A stretch of DNA of 64,000 bases from Paenibacillus durus (lineage in GTDB: Bacteria; Bacillota; Bacilli; Paenibacillales; Paenibacillaceae): the NCBI RefSeq assembly GCF_000756615.1, contig NZ_CP009288.1, forward strand, positions 1,116,001-1,180,000, in the 5' to 3' direction. How positions within the stretch are numbered: the first letter of the stretch is position 1; the number at the start of each line of letters is the position of its first letter. The notes beneath the pieces are model-generated. The model was not told the origin of the DNA, made no database searches, and saw only the letters and a program-made list of their open reading frames with translations. Shown here in pieces: positions 57,658-64,000 of this stretch. Position numbers and translations under genes: made by a program.

Positions 57658-57688
57658 AATGTACACCTTTACGCTGCGTTAATGTCAA
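57658..57688 (-). promoter_or_regulatory. MerR-type promoter with 19-bp spacer
   Basis: On the minus strand TTGACA (57688-57683), 19-bp spacer, TACATT (57663-57658). The spacer holds the near-palindrome TTAACGCAGCGTAAA. A too-long spacer with a dyad is the signature of promoters that MerR proteins untwist. Confidence 0.72.
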
Positions 57689-57704
57689 ACGTTTTATTGC
57701 CAGC

Positions 57705-57731
57705 AGAAAAACCCTTGCCGAAGCAAGGGTT
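57705..57731 (-). terminator. Terminator of the exonuclease gene
   Basis: On the minus strand AACCCTTGC pairs with GCAAGGGTT, followed by T residues. Confidence 0.8.
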
Positions 57732-57758
57732 ATGCCGGAAGGGGAGACGGTTCTCTCA

Positions 57759-58568
57759 TCAGCCTTCGGTGTTCGGATTCGCCGGAGCAGGGCGGGCAGG
57801 GAAAGCGCTGGGGGCGGGCATCTTCTCTAGCTCCGTTGCAAAATAGCGCTGAAGCTCTTCAACCTTTCGCGGGTCGTCGAGTGGAATTTTTCCGGCAAAA
57901 TAATGCTCCATAACCAGTTCCCAGGTAGGGATGATTTTTTGTGACAGTATCGCTTTGATCGCGATCTTGACCGTCTTGCGCTCCCGGGCGTTGGAGAAGG
58001 TGTCTTTGTAATATTTCACCTGATCCAGATCAAGCTCGCCGAAGAGTGCGCGGAAAATGTCCGACGTCATGCGCGCATCACCGAGCGCTCGGTGGGCGGA
58101 ACCGGCGGATTCAAGGCCCAGAAGCTCCATAGCGCCTTCCACGCTGATATCATTCTTCAGTCCCCGGGCGCGCAGGAGACCTTTCAGCAGATCGTAGTAA
58201 GGCGTCTTCATCCAGTAGGTGTCGTCCATCTTATGCATGCGGGTATCCTGGACAATGCGCTTCATATCCTCCCCGCCCCAAGTCAGCAGCAGCACGCCGT
58301 CCGGGCTTTGGTCCAGCCAGCGCCGAAAGGCGGAAATGACTTTGGGAAAGCGGGGGGCAATGTCGATTTCTTCCTGCGGGATGCCCGTTTTTTTCTTAAT
58401 AAACGAATTTAGAGTGGCAAAATAGACGGGTCTGATCAGCGAAGTAAACTCGTCGACGGGACGCAGCGAGGCATCCAGCCGCACGGCGCCGATCTCGATA
58501 ACCTCCATCGGATGCTCGCTGGCAAACTTGCGGCCGTTGAATTCAATGTCCAGAATGATATAATCCAC
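57759..58568 (-). CDS. 3'-5' exonuclease (KapD-like, DEDDh)
   Basis: 269 residues from GTG 58568, eight bases after GGAGG; a GTG 21 bases earlier precedes that site. DEDDh nuclease: YIILDIEFNG (first Asp/Glu) near the N-terminus, FIKKKTGIPQEEID, and HRALGDARMTSDIFR (His and final Asp) near residue 165. The C-terminal 90 residues are an extension seen in KapD-like proteins. KapD is known as an inhibitor of the KinA sporulation pathway in B. subtilis; whether this protein shares that role cannot be told. Confidence 0.85.
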   Translation of the reverse strand: MDYIILDIEFNGRKFASEHPMEVIEIGAVRLDASLRPVDEFTSLIRPVYFATLNSFIKKKTGIPQEEIDIAPRFPKVISAFRRWLDQSPDGVLLLTWGGEDMKRIVQDTRMHKMDDTYWMKTPYYDLLKGLLRARGLKNDISVEGAMELLGLESAGSAHRALGDARMTSDIFRALFGELDLDQVKYYKDTFSNARERKTVKIAIKAILSQKIIPTWELVMEHYFAGKIPLDDPRKVEELQRYFATELEKMPAPSAFPARPAPANPNTEG

Positions 58569-58713
58569 AAAAGTTGCCTCCGTATACACTTAGACTGATA
58601 CGATTTCTCGCACCGATTACTCTATTTTAACAAATTGTTCCCGGATTGACTTCCTTTCAGCGTCATTTTACAATTTACTAACCTGACATTCGTTAAAAGG
58701 AGAGAAATTATAG

Positions 58714-59214
58714 ATGGCAATGGAAATCGAGCGCAAATTCCTGCTTCCTGAGTTTCCGCAGCAGCTTGTTCAAGAGGGGAAGCTGAGCATTCACAGCCGG
58801 CAGCGCATCGAACAGACTTATTTGGCGATTGACGGGCCGCAGGAGCTGCGTGTACGCAAGCTTGAAGACCTTAGTTCCGGCGAGCTGCATTACACCCATA
58901 CGTTCAAGAACGGCCTCGGCATCAGCCGCGAGGAGATCGAATATGAAATCTCACAGGGCTTATACGAACAAATGATCCGCGCCGTCCGGGCTGTGCCGCT
59001 GATCAAGGAACGCATTACCGGTGAATGGAATGGCATAACGGTGGAAATTGACATCTATGATCAGCTGAAGCTGTCGGTCGTCGAGGTTGAATTTCATTCC
59101 CTGGAGGAAGCCCAAAGCTTCTCACCGCCGGACTGGTTCGGCCTGGACATCAGCGAAGAGAAGAAATACAGCAACAAGACGGTCTGGAAAGAATTGCAGA
59201 ATCCGGCCCACTAG
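58714..59214 (+). CDS. CYTH-domain protein
   Basis: 166 residues. The EIERKFLLP motif (4-12) that names the triphosphate-tunnel fold is followed by alternating charged beta strands: RQRIEQTYLAI, ELRVRKLED, IKERI and VEIDIYDQLKLSVVEVEF. The family includes class IV adenylyl cyclases, thiamine triphosphatases and polyphosphate-related enzymes; the product here is not predictable. AAAGGAGAG lies ten bases before the ATG. It is divergent from the exonuclease gene. Confidence 0.88.
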   Translation: MAMEIERKFLLPEFPQQLVQEGKLSIHSRQRIEQTYLAIDGPQELRVRKLEDLSSGELHYTHTFKNGLGISREEIEYEISQGLYEQMIRAVRAVPLIKERITGEWNGITVEIDIYDQLKLSVVEVEFHSLEEAQSFSPPDWFGLDISEEKKYSNKTVWKELQNPAH

Positions 59215-59342
59215 CGAAGGAATTGCGAAAATTGGCTGAAAACTGGCGAAAGCATGCAGAATACAACGGACTTTAACACATAAACGTGTTAATATATAGG
59301 ATGAATTCGAAAGCGCGAAATATTCAGGGGGCTGAGTAGAAA

Positions 59343-60752
59343 ATGAAATATATTAGTACAAGAGGCAATGTCGAACCGAAAGGTTTTATTGATACGGTCT
59401 TGATGGGTCTGGCTGATGACGGCGGATTGATGATTCCGGATGTCATTCCCTCCGTATCCGCACAGACGCTGGAGGAATGGCGGTCTTTGAGCTTTCAGGA
59501 GCTGTTCCTGAAAATCTTCTCCTATTATACAAACGGTGAAATCCCGGACGGGGACCTGAAGGAATTGGTTGAGCGGAGCTATGCTTCTTTCCGCCATCCG
59601 GAAGTGACGCCGCTTAAAGAAATCAATGATTCCCAGTATGTGCTGGAGCTGTTCCACGGGCCGACCTTTGCGTTCAAGGACGTCGCGCTGCAGTTCATGG
59701 GCGAGCTGTACTCTTATATTTCCAGAGTTCGCGGCGAAATTATTCATATTCTCGGCGCAACCTCCGGCGATACCGGTGCAGCGGCCATTGCGGGCGTGCG
59801 CGGCAAGGAAGGCATCAAGATCTGTATTCTGCATCCGCATAATAAAGTCAGCAAGGTGCAGGAGCTGCAAATGACGACGGTGGATGACGCGAACGTGCTC
59901 AACCTGTCGGTCAAGGGCAATTTCGACGACTGCCAGAAGATCATCAAGGAGCTGTTCGCCGATCTGGACTTTAAGAGCCGGTATCACTTGCGCGCGATCA
60001 ACTCGATCAACTTTGTGCGGATTTTGGCGCAGACGGTCTATTATTTCTACGCTTACCTGCATCTGCCGCAGGCGGCGCAAGGCAAGACGGTCAACATCAG
60101 TGTACCATCCGGCAACTTTGGGAATATCTTCTCCGGCTACCTCGCCAAAAAAATGGGGCTGCCTCTCGGCAAGCTGATCATTGCCACGAACGAGAACAAT
60201 ATTCTGGAGCGCTTCGTCAAGACCGGAGAGTACAAGCCCGGCGATTTCAAAAGCACGTACAGCCCTTCGATGGACATCCAGGTGGCCAGCAACTTCGAAC
60301 GTTATCTGTATTATCTGCTTGGCGAGGACTCCGCGAAGGTGTCGGATTATATGGCCAAGCTTCAGCGCGAAGGAGCCATTACGGTCGATCCGGCGCTGCT
60401 TGAGCAGGTGCAGTCCGAATTTGCCGCGCTCGGCGTGAAAAATGAAGAGTGTCTGAACATAATCGGCAAATACCAGCAGGAATCTGGCTATTTGCTGGAC
60501 CCGCATACCGCCTGCGGTATTGCCGCTTATGAAGAATATAACGGGCCGGGCGAGATCGGCATTACGTTCGCGACGGCGCATCCGGCCAAATTCGACGAAG
60601 CGATTTCCCTGCTGAAGATCAAACAGGAATTCCCAGCGGAGATTGCCGGTCTGTCGGCGCTCCCGCAGCATATGACCGTGACCGAGCATGACAAGGCGGA
60701 GATCGCAAGCCAGCTTGAGACCTTCTATACGCTTTCGGCAGAAATCGGATAG
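59343..60752 (+). CDS. thrC: Threonine synthase (long form)
   Basis: 469 residues. N-terminal MKYISTRGN and GLADDGGLMIP are typical of the long ThrC type. The PLP lysine is K112 in GPTFAFKDVALQFMG, and HILGATSGDTGAAAIAG binds the cofactor phosphate. It converts O-phosphohomoserine to threonine. GGGGGC lies before the ATG. No T-box or other amino-acid leader is visible in the 128 bases upstream. An oxidoreductase and a radical SAM gene follow on the same strand. Confidence 0.94.
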   Translation: MKYISTRGNVEPKGFIDTVLMGLADDGGLMIPDVIPSVSAQTLEEWRSLSFQELFLKIFSYYTNGEIPDGDLKELVERSYASFRHPEVTPLKEINDSQYVLELFHGPTFAFKDVALQFMGELYSYISRVRGEIIHILGATSGDTGAAAIAGVRGKEGIKICILHPHNKVSKVQELQMTTVDDANVLNLSVKGNFDDCQKIIKELFADLDFKSRYHLRAINSINFVRILAQTVYYFYAYLHLPQAAQGKTVNISVPSGNFGNIFSGYLAKKMGLPLGKLIIATNENNILERFVKTGEYKPGDFKSTYSPSMDIQVASNFERYLYYLLGEDSAKVSDYMAKLQREGAITVDPALLEQVQSEFAALGVKNEECLNIIGKYQQESGYLLDPHTACGIAAYEEYNGPGEIGITFATAHPAKFDEAISLLKIKQEFPAEIAGLSALPQHMTVTEHDKAEIASQLETFYTLSAEIG

Positions 60753-60793
60753 GGATCGATGATGAGACAGCCTTTAAAGGGAGAGATAGCTGT

Positions 60794-61783
60794 ATGACTA
60801 TTCGATTTGGCGTAGTGGGAACCAACTGGATTACGGACCGGTTCTTGGAGTCGGGACTGGAAAATGAAGATTTTCTGCTGACGGCCGTGTACTCCCGCAG
60901 CGAGGAGAAAGGCAAGGCGTTCGCCGCGAAGTATGCCGGGGCCTCCGTCTACACCGACCTGGAAGTTATGGCGGCAAGCGACGAGATCGATGCCGTCTAT
61001 ATTGCAAGCCCTAATTCGCTGCATGCCGAACAGGCGCTGATCTGCATTAGCCACGGCAAGCATGTGCTGTGCGAGAAGCCCGCCGCGTCCAACGCGGCGG
61101 AGCTGAGACGCGTAACCGAGGCTGCGCGGCGCAATAATGTGCTGTTTATGGAAGCGATGAAATCGACATTGGTTCCGAACTTCGGAATGATCAAAGAGAA
61201 TCTATATAAAATCGGCCGGGTCCGGCGCTATTTCGCCAGCTACTGTCAGTATTCCTCCAGGTATGACGCCTTCCTGCAGGGTAAGGTGCTGAATGCCTTC
61301 AATCCAATATATTCCAACGGTTCTCTAATGGATCTCGGCATTTATTGTCTTTATCCCATGGTGGTACTGTTCGGTAAGCCGGATACGGTAAAGGCGACTG
61401 GCGTCATGCTGTCCTCCGGCGTTGACGGCGAGGGCAGCATCGTCATGCGTTACGACGATATGGATGCGACCGTTATATATTCCAAGATTACCGAATCCTA
61501 TCTGCCGGCGGAAATCCAGGGCGAGAACGGCACGATGATAATCGATAAAATCAGTCAGCCGTATGAGGTTAAGATTCGCTACAGAGACGGAATCGTTGAA
61601 GAACTGACTGTGCCGCAGACTTACGAGTCGATGTACTACGAAGCTCAGGAATTTATCCGCCTGCTGAAGGCGGGGGAACGCGATAGCTCCGTCAATTCGC
61701 ATGCCTGCTCGCTGGCGGCGGCGGAAATTATGGAGGAAGCGCGGCGGCAGATCGGGCTGAGATACACCGCGGATCAATGGTAA
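60794..61783 (+). CDS. Gfo/Idh/MocA-family oxidoreductase
   Basis: 329 residues. N-terminal NAD(P)-binding fold (FGVVGTNWITDRFLESG, 4-20), AVYSRSEEKGKAFA, and the CEKPA motif (about 96) containing the conserved Lys. The C-terminal alpha/beta substrate domain begins at about 125 (MEAMKSTLVPNFGMIKE). The family oxidises or reduces sugars and cyclitols. It starts 41 bases after thrC, with GGGAGAG before the ATG, and precedes a radical SAM gene by 19 bases. Substrate unknown. Confidence 0.9.
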   Translation: MTIRFGVVGTNWITDRFLESGLENEDFLLTAVYSRSEEKGKAFAAKYAGASVYTDLEVMAASDEIDAVYIASPNSLHAEQALICISHGKHVLCEKPAASNAAELRRVTEAARRNNVLFMEAMKSTLVPNFGMIKENLYKIGRVRRYFASYCQYSSRYDAFLQGKVLNAFNPIYSNGSLMDLGIYCLYPMVVLFGKPDTVKATGVMLSSGVDGEGSIVMRYDDMDATVIYSKITESYLPAEIQGENGTMIIDKISQPYEVKIRYRDGIVEELTVPQTYESMYYEAQEFIRLLKAGERDSSVNSHACSLAAAEIMEEARRQIGLRYTADQW

Positions 61784-61802
61784 GAGAAACGGAGAGCGGA
61801 GC

Positions 61803-62723
61803 TTGAAGACATTTAAAAAGGTATACATCGAGATTACAAGCGTCTGCAATCTGGCCTGCAGCTTTTGCCCGCAAACGGCGCGGCAGGCAAAGTTTATGGA
61901 TACGGAAACGTTCAGCGTCATTCTGGATGAGATTAAGCCGCATACCTCGCATATTTATCTTCATGTCAAAGGCGAGCCGCTGCTGCATCCGAGAATCCAT
62001 GAGTTGCTGGATGCCGCTCATGACAAAGGCTTCAAGGTTAACATTACGACCAACGGTACGCTGATCCGCAAAGCGGGAGACAAGCTGCGAGGGAAGCCGG
62101 CGCTGCGGCAGATGAACTTCTCACTGCACAGCTTTGACGGACATGAGGGCTCCGAGGACCGCGAAGGGTATCTTGCGCATATTATTGGATTCGCCAAGGA
62201 AGCTGCGGCGCAGGGCGTCTTCATCTCCTTCCGGCTGTGGAATCTCACCCCGGACAATCTGACGAATCAGCAAAGAAGCCGGAACCGGGAGACGCTGTCC
62301 GTACTGGAGTCGGCATTCGGTCTGGACTACCAGATCGAGGAAAAGATCGTTCCCGGCAGCAGCGTGAAGATCGCCGAGCGGATCTTTCTGAACCAGGACC
62401 ATGAGTTTGAGTGGCCCAGTCTTAGCGCTCCCGAAGACGATGGTAAAGGGTTCTGCCATGCCCTTCGCAGCCAGGCCGCCGTACTGGTTGACGGGACGGT
62501 GGTGCCCTGCTGTCTGGATGGAGAGGGCGTCATTAATCTCGGCAATATCCACCGGACGCCGTTCTCCGAGATCGTGGAGGGAGAACGGGCGAACAATCTG
62601 TTCTACGGCTTCTCCCGCAGGGAAGCGGTGGAGGAACTGTGCCGCAGATGCGGCTACCGGCAGCGGTTCGGTTCGAGTGAACCGAATAGTACGGCTTCAG
62701 GTATGAGCCGCAAGGAGAGCTGA
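61803..62723 (+). CDS. Radical SAM protein with C-terminal SPASM-like cysteines
   Basis: 306 residues from TTG 61803, with GGAGAGCGGAG immediately upstream. The radical SAM cluster motif is C15-NLA-C19-SF-C22, followed by the usual partial barrel (HVKGEPLLHPRI, NITTNGTLI, MNFSLHSFDG). The C-terminal part has CCLDGEGVINLGNI and CRRCGYRQRFG, cysteines arranged as in auxiliary-cluster (SPASM/Twitch) proteins. Such proteins modify peptides, tRNA or sugars. Located after an oxidoreductase gene, it may act on a small molecule. The target cannot be read from the sequence. Confidence 0.88.
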   Translation: MKTFKKVYIEITSVCNLACSFCPQTARQAKFMDTETFSVILDEIKPHTSHIYLHVKGEPLLHPRIHELLDAAHDKGFKVNITTNGTLIRKAGDKLRGKPALRQMNFSLHSFDGHEGSEDREGYLAHIIGFAKEAAAQGVFISFRLWNLTPDNLTNQQRSRNRETLSVLESAFGLDYQIEEKIVPGSSVKIAERIFLNQDHEFEWPSLSAPEDDGKGFCHALRSQAAVLVDGTVVPCCLDGEGVINLGNIHRTPFSEIVEGERANNLFYGFSRREAVEELCRRCGYRQRFGSSEPNSTASGMSRKES

Positions 62724-62778
62724 ACGGGATGGCAAGGAATGGATGGATGGACTATATAGGGGTTGTCCCATAAGTGGA

Positions 62779-62823
62779 GAAGCCGGCAGGTCTTTCGGTT
62801 ATTGAAAGACTTGCCGGCTTCTG
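62779..62823. terminator. Hairpin/terminator after radical SAM gene
   Basis: GAAGCCGGCAGGTCTTTC pairs almost perfectly with GAAAGACTTGCCGGCTTC. Just before it stands GGGTTGTCCCATAAG, a word often seen at insertion-sequence ends, so this may be a small mobile-element remnant. Confidence 0.6.
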
Positions 62824-63368
62824 TTATTCTGTCTGCCGCCCTCCCATCGAACCAGGTTAGGAATCAGGGCAATCGCTGACGGATTGTTCATCAGAACGTT
62901 TTCATAGAGTAAGAAAGTGAATTCGGGAGACTCGAAAAAGATTTTTGGGGCGGCCCGGGTGTTGATATGTATTGCTGCGAGCGCAGGTGCGGCCTCCTTG
63001 GCGCTTCAACATCAAGTGATGAGGTTAGGTTGGTTATGATTTAAGTTCAGCGTCTTGCAAAACAGCTAAGATGCAGCTTTTTTTACCCAAAACGCTTATT
63101 CACAGGGAATTCCTGCTAACATGCAGGGATTTGAGGCTGGGCTGACTGAATTTGAGGCTGTGCGGAGAAAAACCTGTATTTCCGTAGGCATATTATACAA
63201 TGGCTGTTCTCAGGTGACCAAAAGATGCACAATCTCAGGTTTTTTGCCTACTTTGCTCCATCATGCCCCAGGGATCGGAAATACATTACCCTGTACACCT
63301 GCCTAAATTCCCCCTCAAAAAAAATCGTCCCGGCAGCCATTTCCATGGCATATGGTACCCCCTCTTTT

Positions 63369-63401
63369 GCACGATGAATGCACGATGAATGCACGATGAA
63401 T
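63369..63401. repeat. Three tandem copies of GCACGATGAAT
   Basis: An exact 11-bp unit repeated three times, just downstream of the ArsR gene's stop codon. Confidence 0.9.
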
Positions 63402-63410
63402 GCATGGAAA

Positions 63411-63749
63411 TCAGCCCGGCTCGGTTAACCGCTCAGATTCCCCTGAGGCGTGATAGGCATCCAATATCGATCCAAGCAGTCCCGGGAAACGGACTTCCAA
63501 ATCCTCCGTGCGGATGCTGGAGAAGCGCTGTGTGCCTTGTACGCGAACGTGAAGAATGCCTGCCTCCCGCAGAGTCCGGTAATGATGGGAGAGGGTGGAT
63601 TTGACAACGGGAACAGCAATATCCCCGCATCTCCGCTCGCCTGATTTATGGATCACATCAACCAGATATAATCGGATGGGGTCGCTTAGGGCGTAAAGCA
63701 CAGAGGACAACTGAATATCCTGGCGGTCCGGATGATGGGGCATTTTCAT
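63411..63749 (-). CDS. ArsR-family HTH regulator
   Basis: 112 residues. Winged HTH over residues 15-90: LSSVLYALSDPIRLYLVDVI, GDIAVPVVKSTLSHHYRTL and REAGILHVRVQGTQRFSSI. The conserved Cys/His metal boxes of ArsR/SmtB are mostly missing (one Cys at about 41), so it may respond to something other than metal. AAGGAGGC precedes the ATG. It lies just downstream of, and on the same strand as, a RarD-type permease gene end at 63804, which is therefore encoded upstream of it... the promoter is in the 54 bases between or further back. Confidence 0.85.
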   Translation of the reverse strand: MKMPHHPDRQDIQLSSVLYALSDPIRLYLVDVIHKSGERRCGDIAVPVVKSTLSHHYRTLREAGILHVRVQGTQRFSSIRTEDLEVRFPGLLGSILDAYHASGESERLTEPG

Positions 63750-63803
63750 ATCAAAAGCCTCCTTCGTATATTTCCTTCCGAATTTCCGTCACCCGTGCAA
63801 GGG

Positions 63804-64000
63804 TCAAAGAGCATCTGCCTGACTGACCGGTACGACCTTCACTTTGGACTTCTTGAACGTAACGAAGGAATAAATAATCAGGGCCAGCCAGATGAATGAA
63901 AAGCTGATTAAATTCCCTTCCGTGAACGGTTCGTTAAATAAGAAAATGGCAAGCAGCAGACTCGTAGTCGGCGCGATATATTGGATAAACCCGACGAGTG
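63804..64000 (-). CDS. RarD/EamA-type permease, C-terminal part (start outside window)
   Basis: The frame is open to the edge of the window. The last 65 residues read GFIQYIAPTTSLLLAIFLF, NEPFTEGNLISFSFIWLAL and IIYSFVTFKKSK, two membrane spans and a basic tail, the end of RarD-type EamA transporters (ten-span drug/metabolite superfamily). The transported compound is unknown. The ArsR gene follows on the same strand after 54 bases, so co-transcription is possible. Confidence 0.8.
   Translation of the reverse strand, partial: LVGFIQYIAPTTSLLLAIFLFNEPFTEGNLISFSFIWLALIIYSFVTFKKSKVKVVPVSQADAL

Larger units (their letters stand above)
62724..63408. other. Long intergenic region with terminator and repeat-family member
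   Basis: It holds a strong hairpin (62779-62823), probably the terminator of the thrC transcript. Between about 63065 and 63255 (minus strand) lies a member of the intergenic repeat family (minus-strand words AAAAAACCTGAGATTGTGC and GCATCTTTTGG). A triplicated 11-mer follows at 63369-63401. Open frames here are short and lack ribosome sites. Confidence 0.55.

Noticed and set aside
59215..59342. T-box leader for thrC
   Set aside because: Too short, and no T-box consensus or terminator/antiterminator pair.
59289..60689. 466-codon antisense frame in thrC
   Set aside because: Shadow of a highly conserved gene on the other strand; no motif.

Overview
The window looks like a chromosomal segment of a Paenibacillus-type Firmicute. 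The 16S/23S sequences, the strong AAGGAGG-type ribosome sites, the frequent TTG/GTG starts, the SinR, CcpA and HrcA (CIRCE) regulatory signals and the YwqA/YwqB-like pair all point that way. The assignment comes from reading the sequence, not from a database search.

Layout. (1) 1-16382 is an exopolysaccharide (EPS) locus in two plus-strand operons. The first (1-4046) holds the end of a GT2, an EpsG-type polymerase, a GT32, a PglC/EpsL-type phosphosugar transferase and a DegT-type aminotransferase. A PglD-type acetyltransferase faces it on the minus strand. The second, about 10.8 kb (5569-16382), opens with an NTP_transf_5 nucleotidyltransferase, followed by three related GT4 enzymes, a GT2, a pyruvyltransferase, a membrane-anchored GH88/105-like protein, a Wzx flippase and GalE. 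(2) 16441-17573 is a minus-strand operon of a lasso-peptide-type B1 (PqqD/RRE) gene, a B2 (transglutaminase-fold protease) gene and a SinR homologue. No precursor or cyclase gene is visible. Two GTTCTYT inverted repeats stand in front of it, and a related site follows the promoter of the second EPS operon. (3) 17871-28613 holds htpG under a perfect CIRCE, ywqA/ywqB-like genes, a second NTP_transf_5 paralogue, an ABC-2 exporter and a YafY-type regulator. (4) 28624-36493 holds gene remnants, a four-gene zinc-ribbon/VWA/amidase operon and several small conserved genes. (5) 36692-43739 is an rrn operon (16S-23S-5S) followed by 15 tRNA genes. (6) 43768-50868 holds LysR regulators, a DUF1847 gene with a structured leader, a molybdoenzyme remnant, catalase and alpha-glucan phosphorylase with a cre site. 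(7) 50888-56682 is a shikimate/quinate-type cluster (LysR, OYE-type reductase, AroE, MFS, AroD, AroK). (8) 56870-64000 holds a TipAS-type MerR regulator, an exonuclease, a CYTH protein, a thrC / Gfo-Idh / radical-SAM operon, an ArsR regulator and the end of a RarD-type permease.

The most unusual feature is the apparent wiring of an orphan lasso-maturation pair (B1/B2) and nucleotidyltransferase genes into a SinR-controlled EPS locus. Families normally found together in lasso clusters are here, but the precursor, cyclase and kinase are not. This could be the remains of a lasso cluster, or a separate leader-binding and protease system that acts on a protein of the EPS/biofilm programme. Several intergenic regions also share a previously unannotated repeat family.
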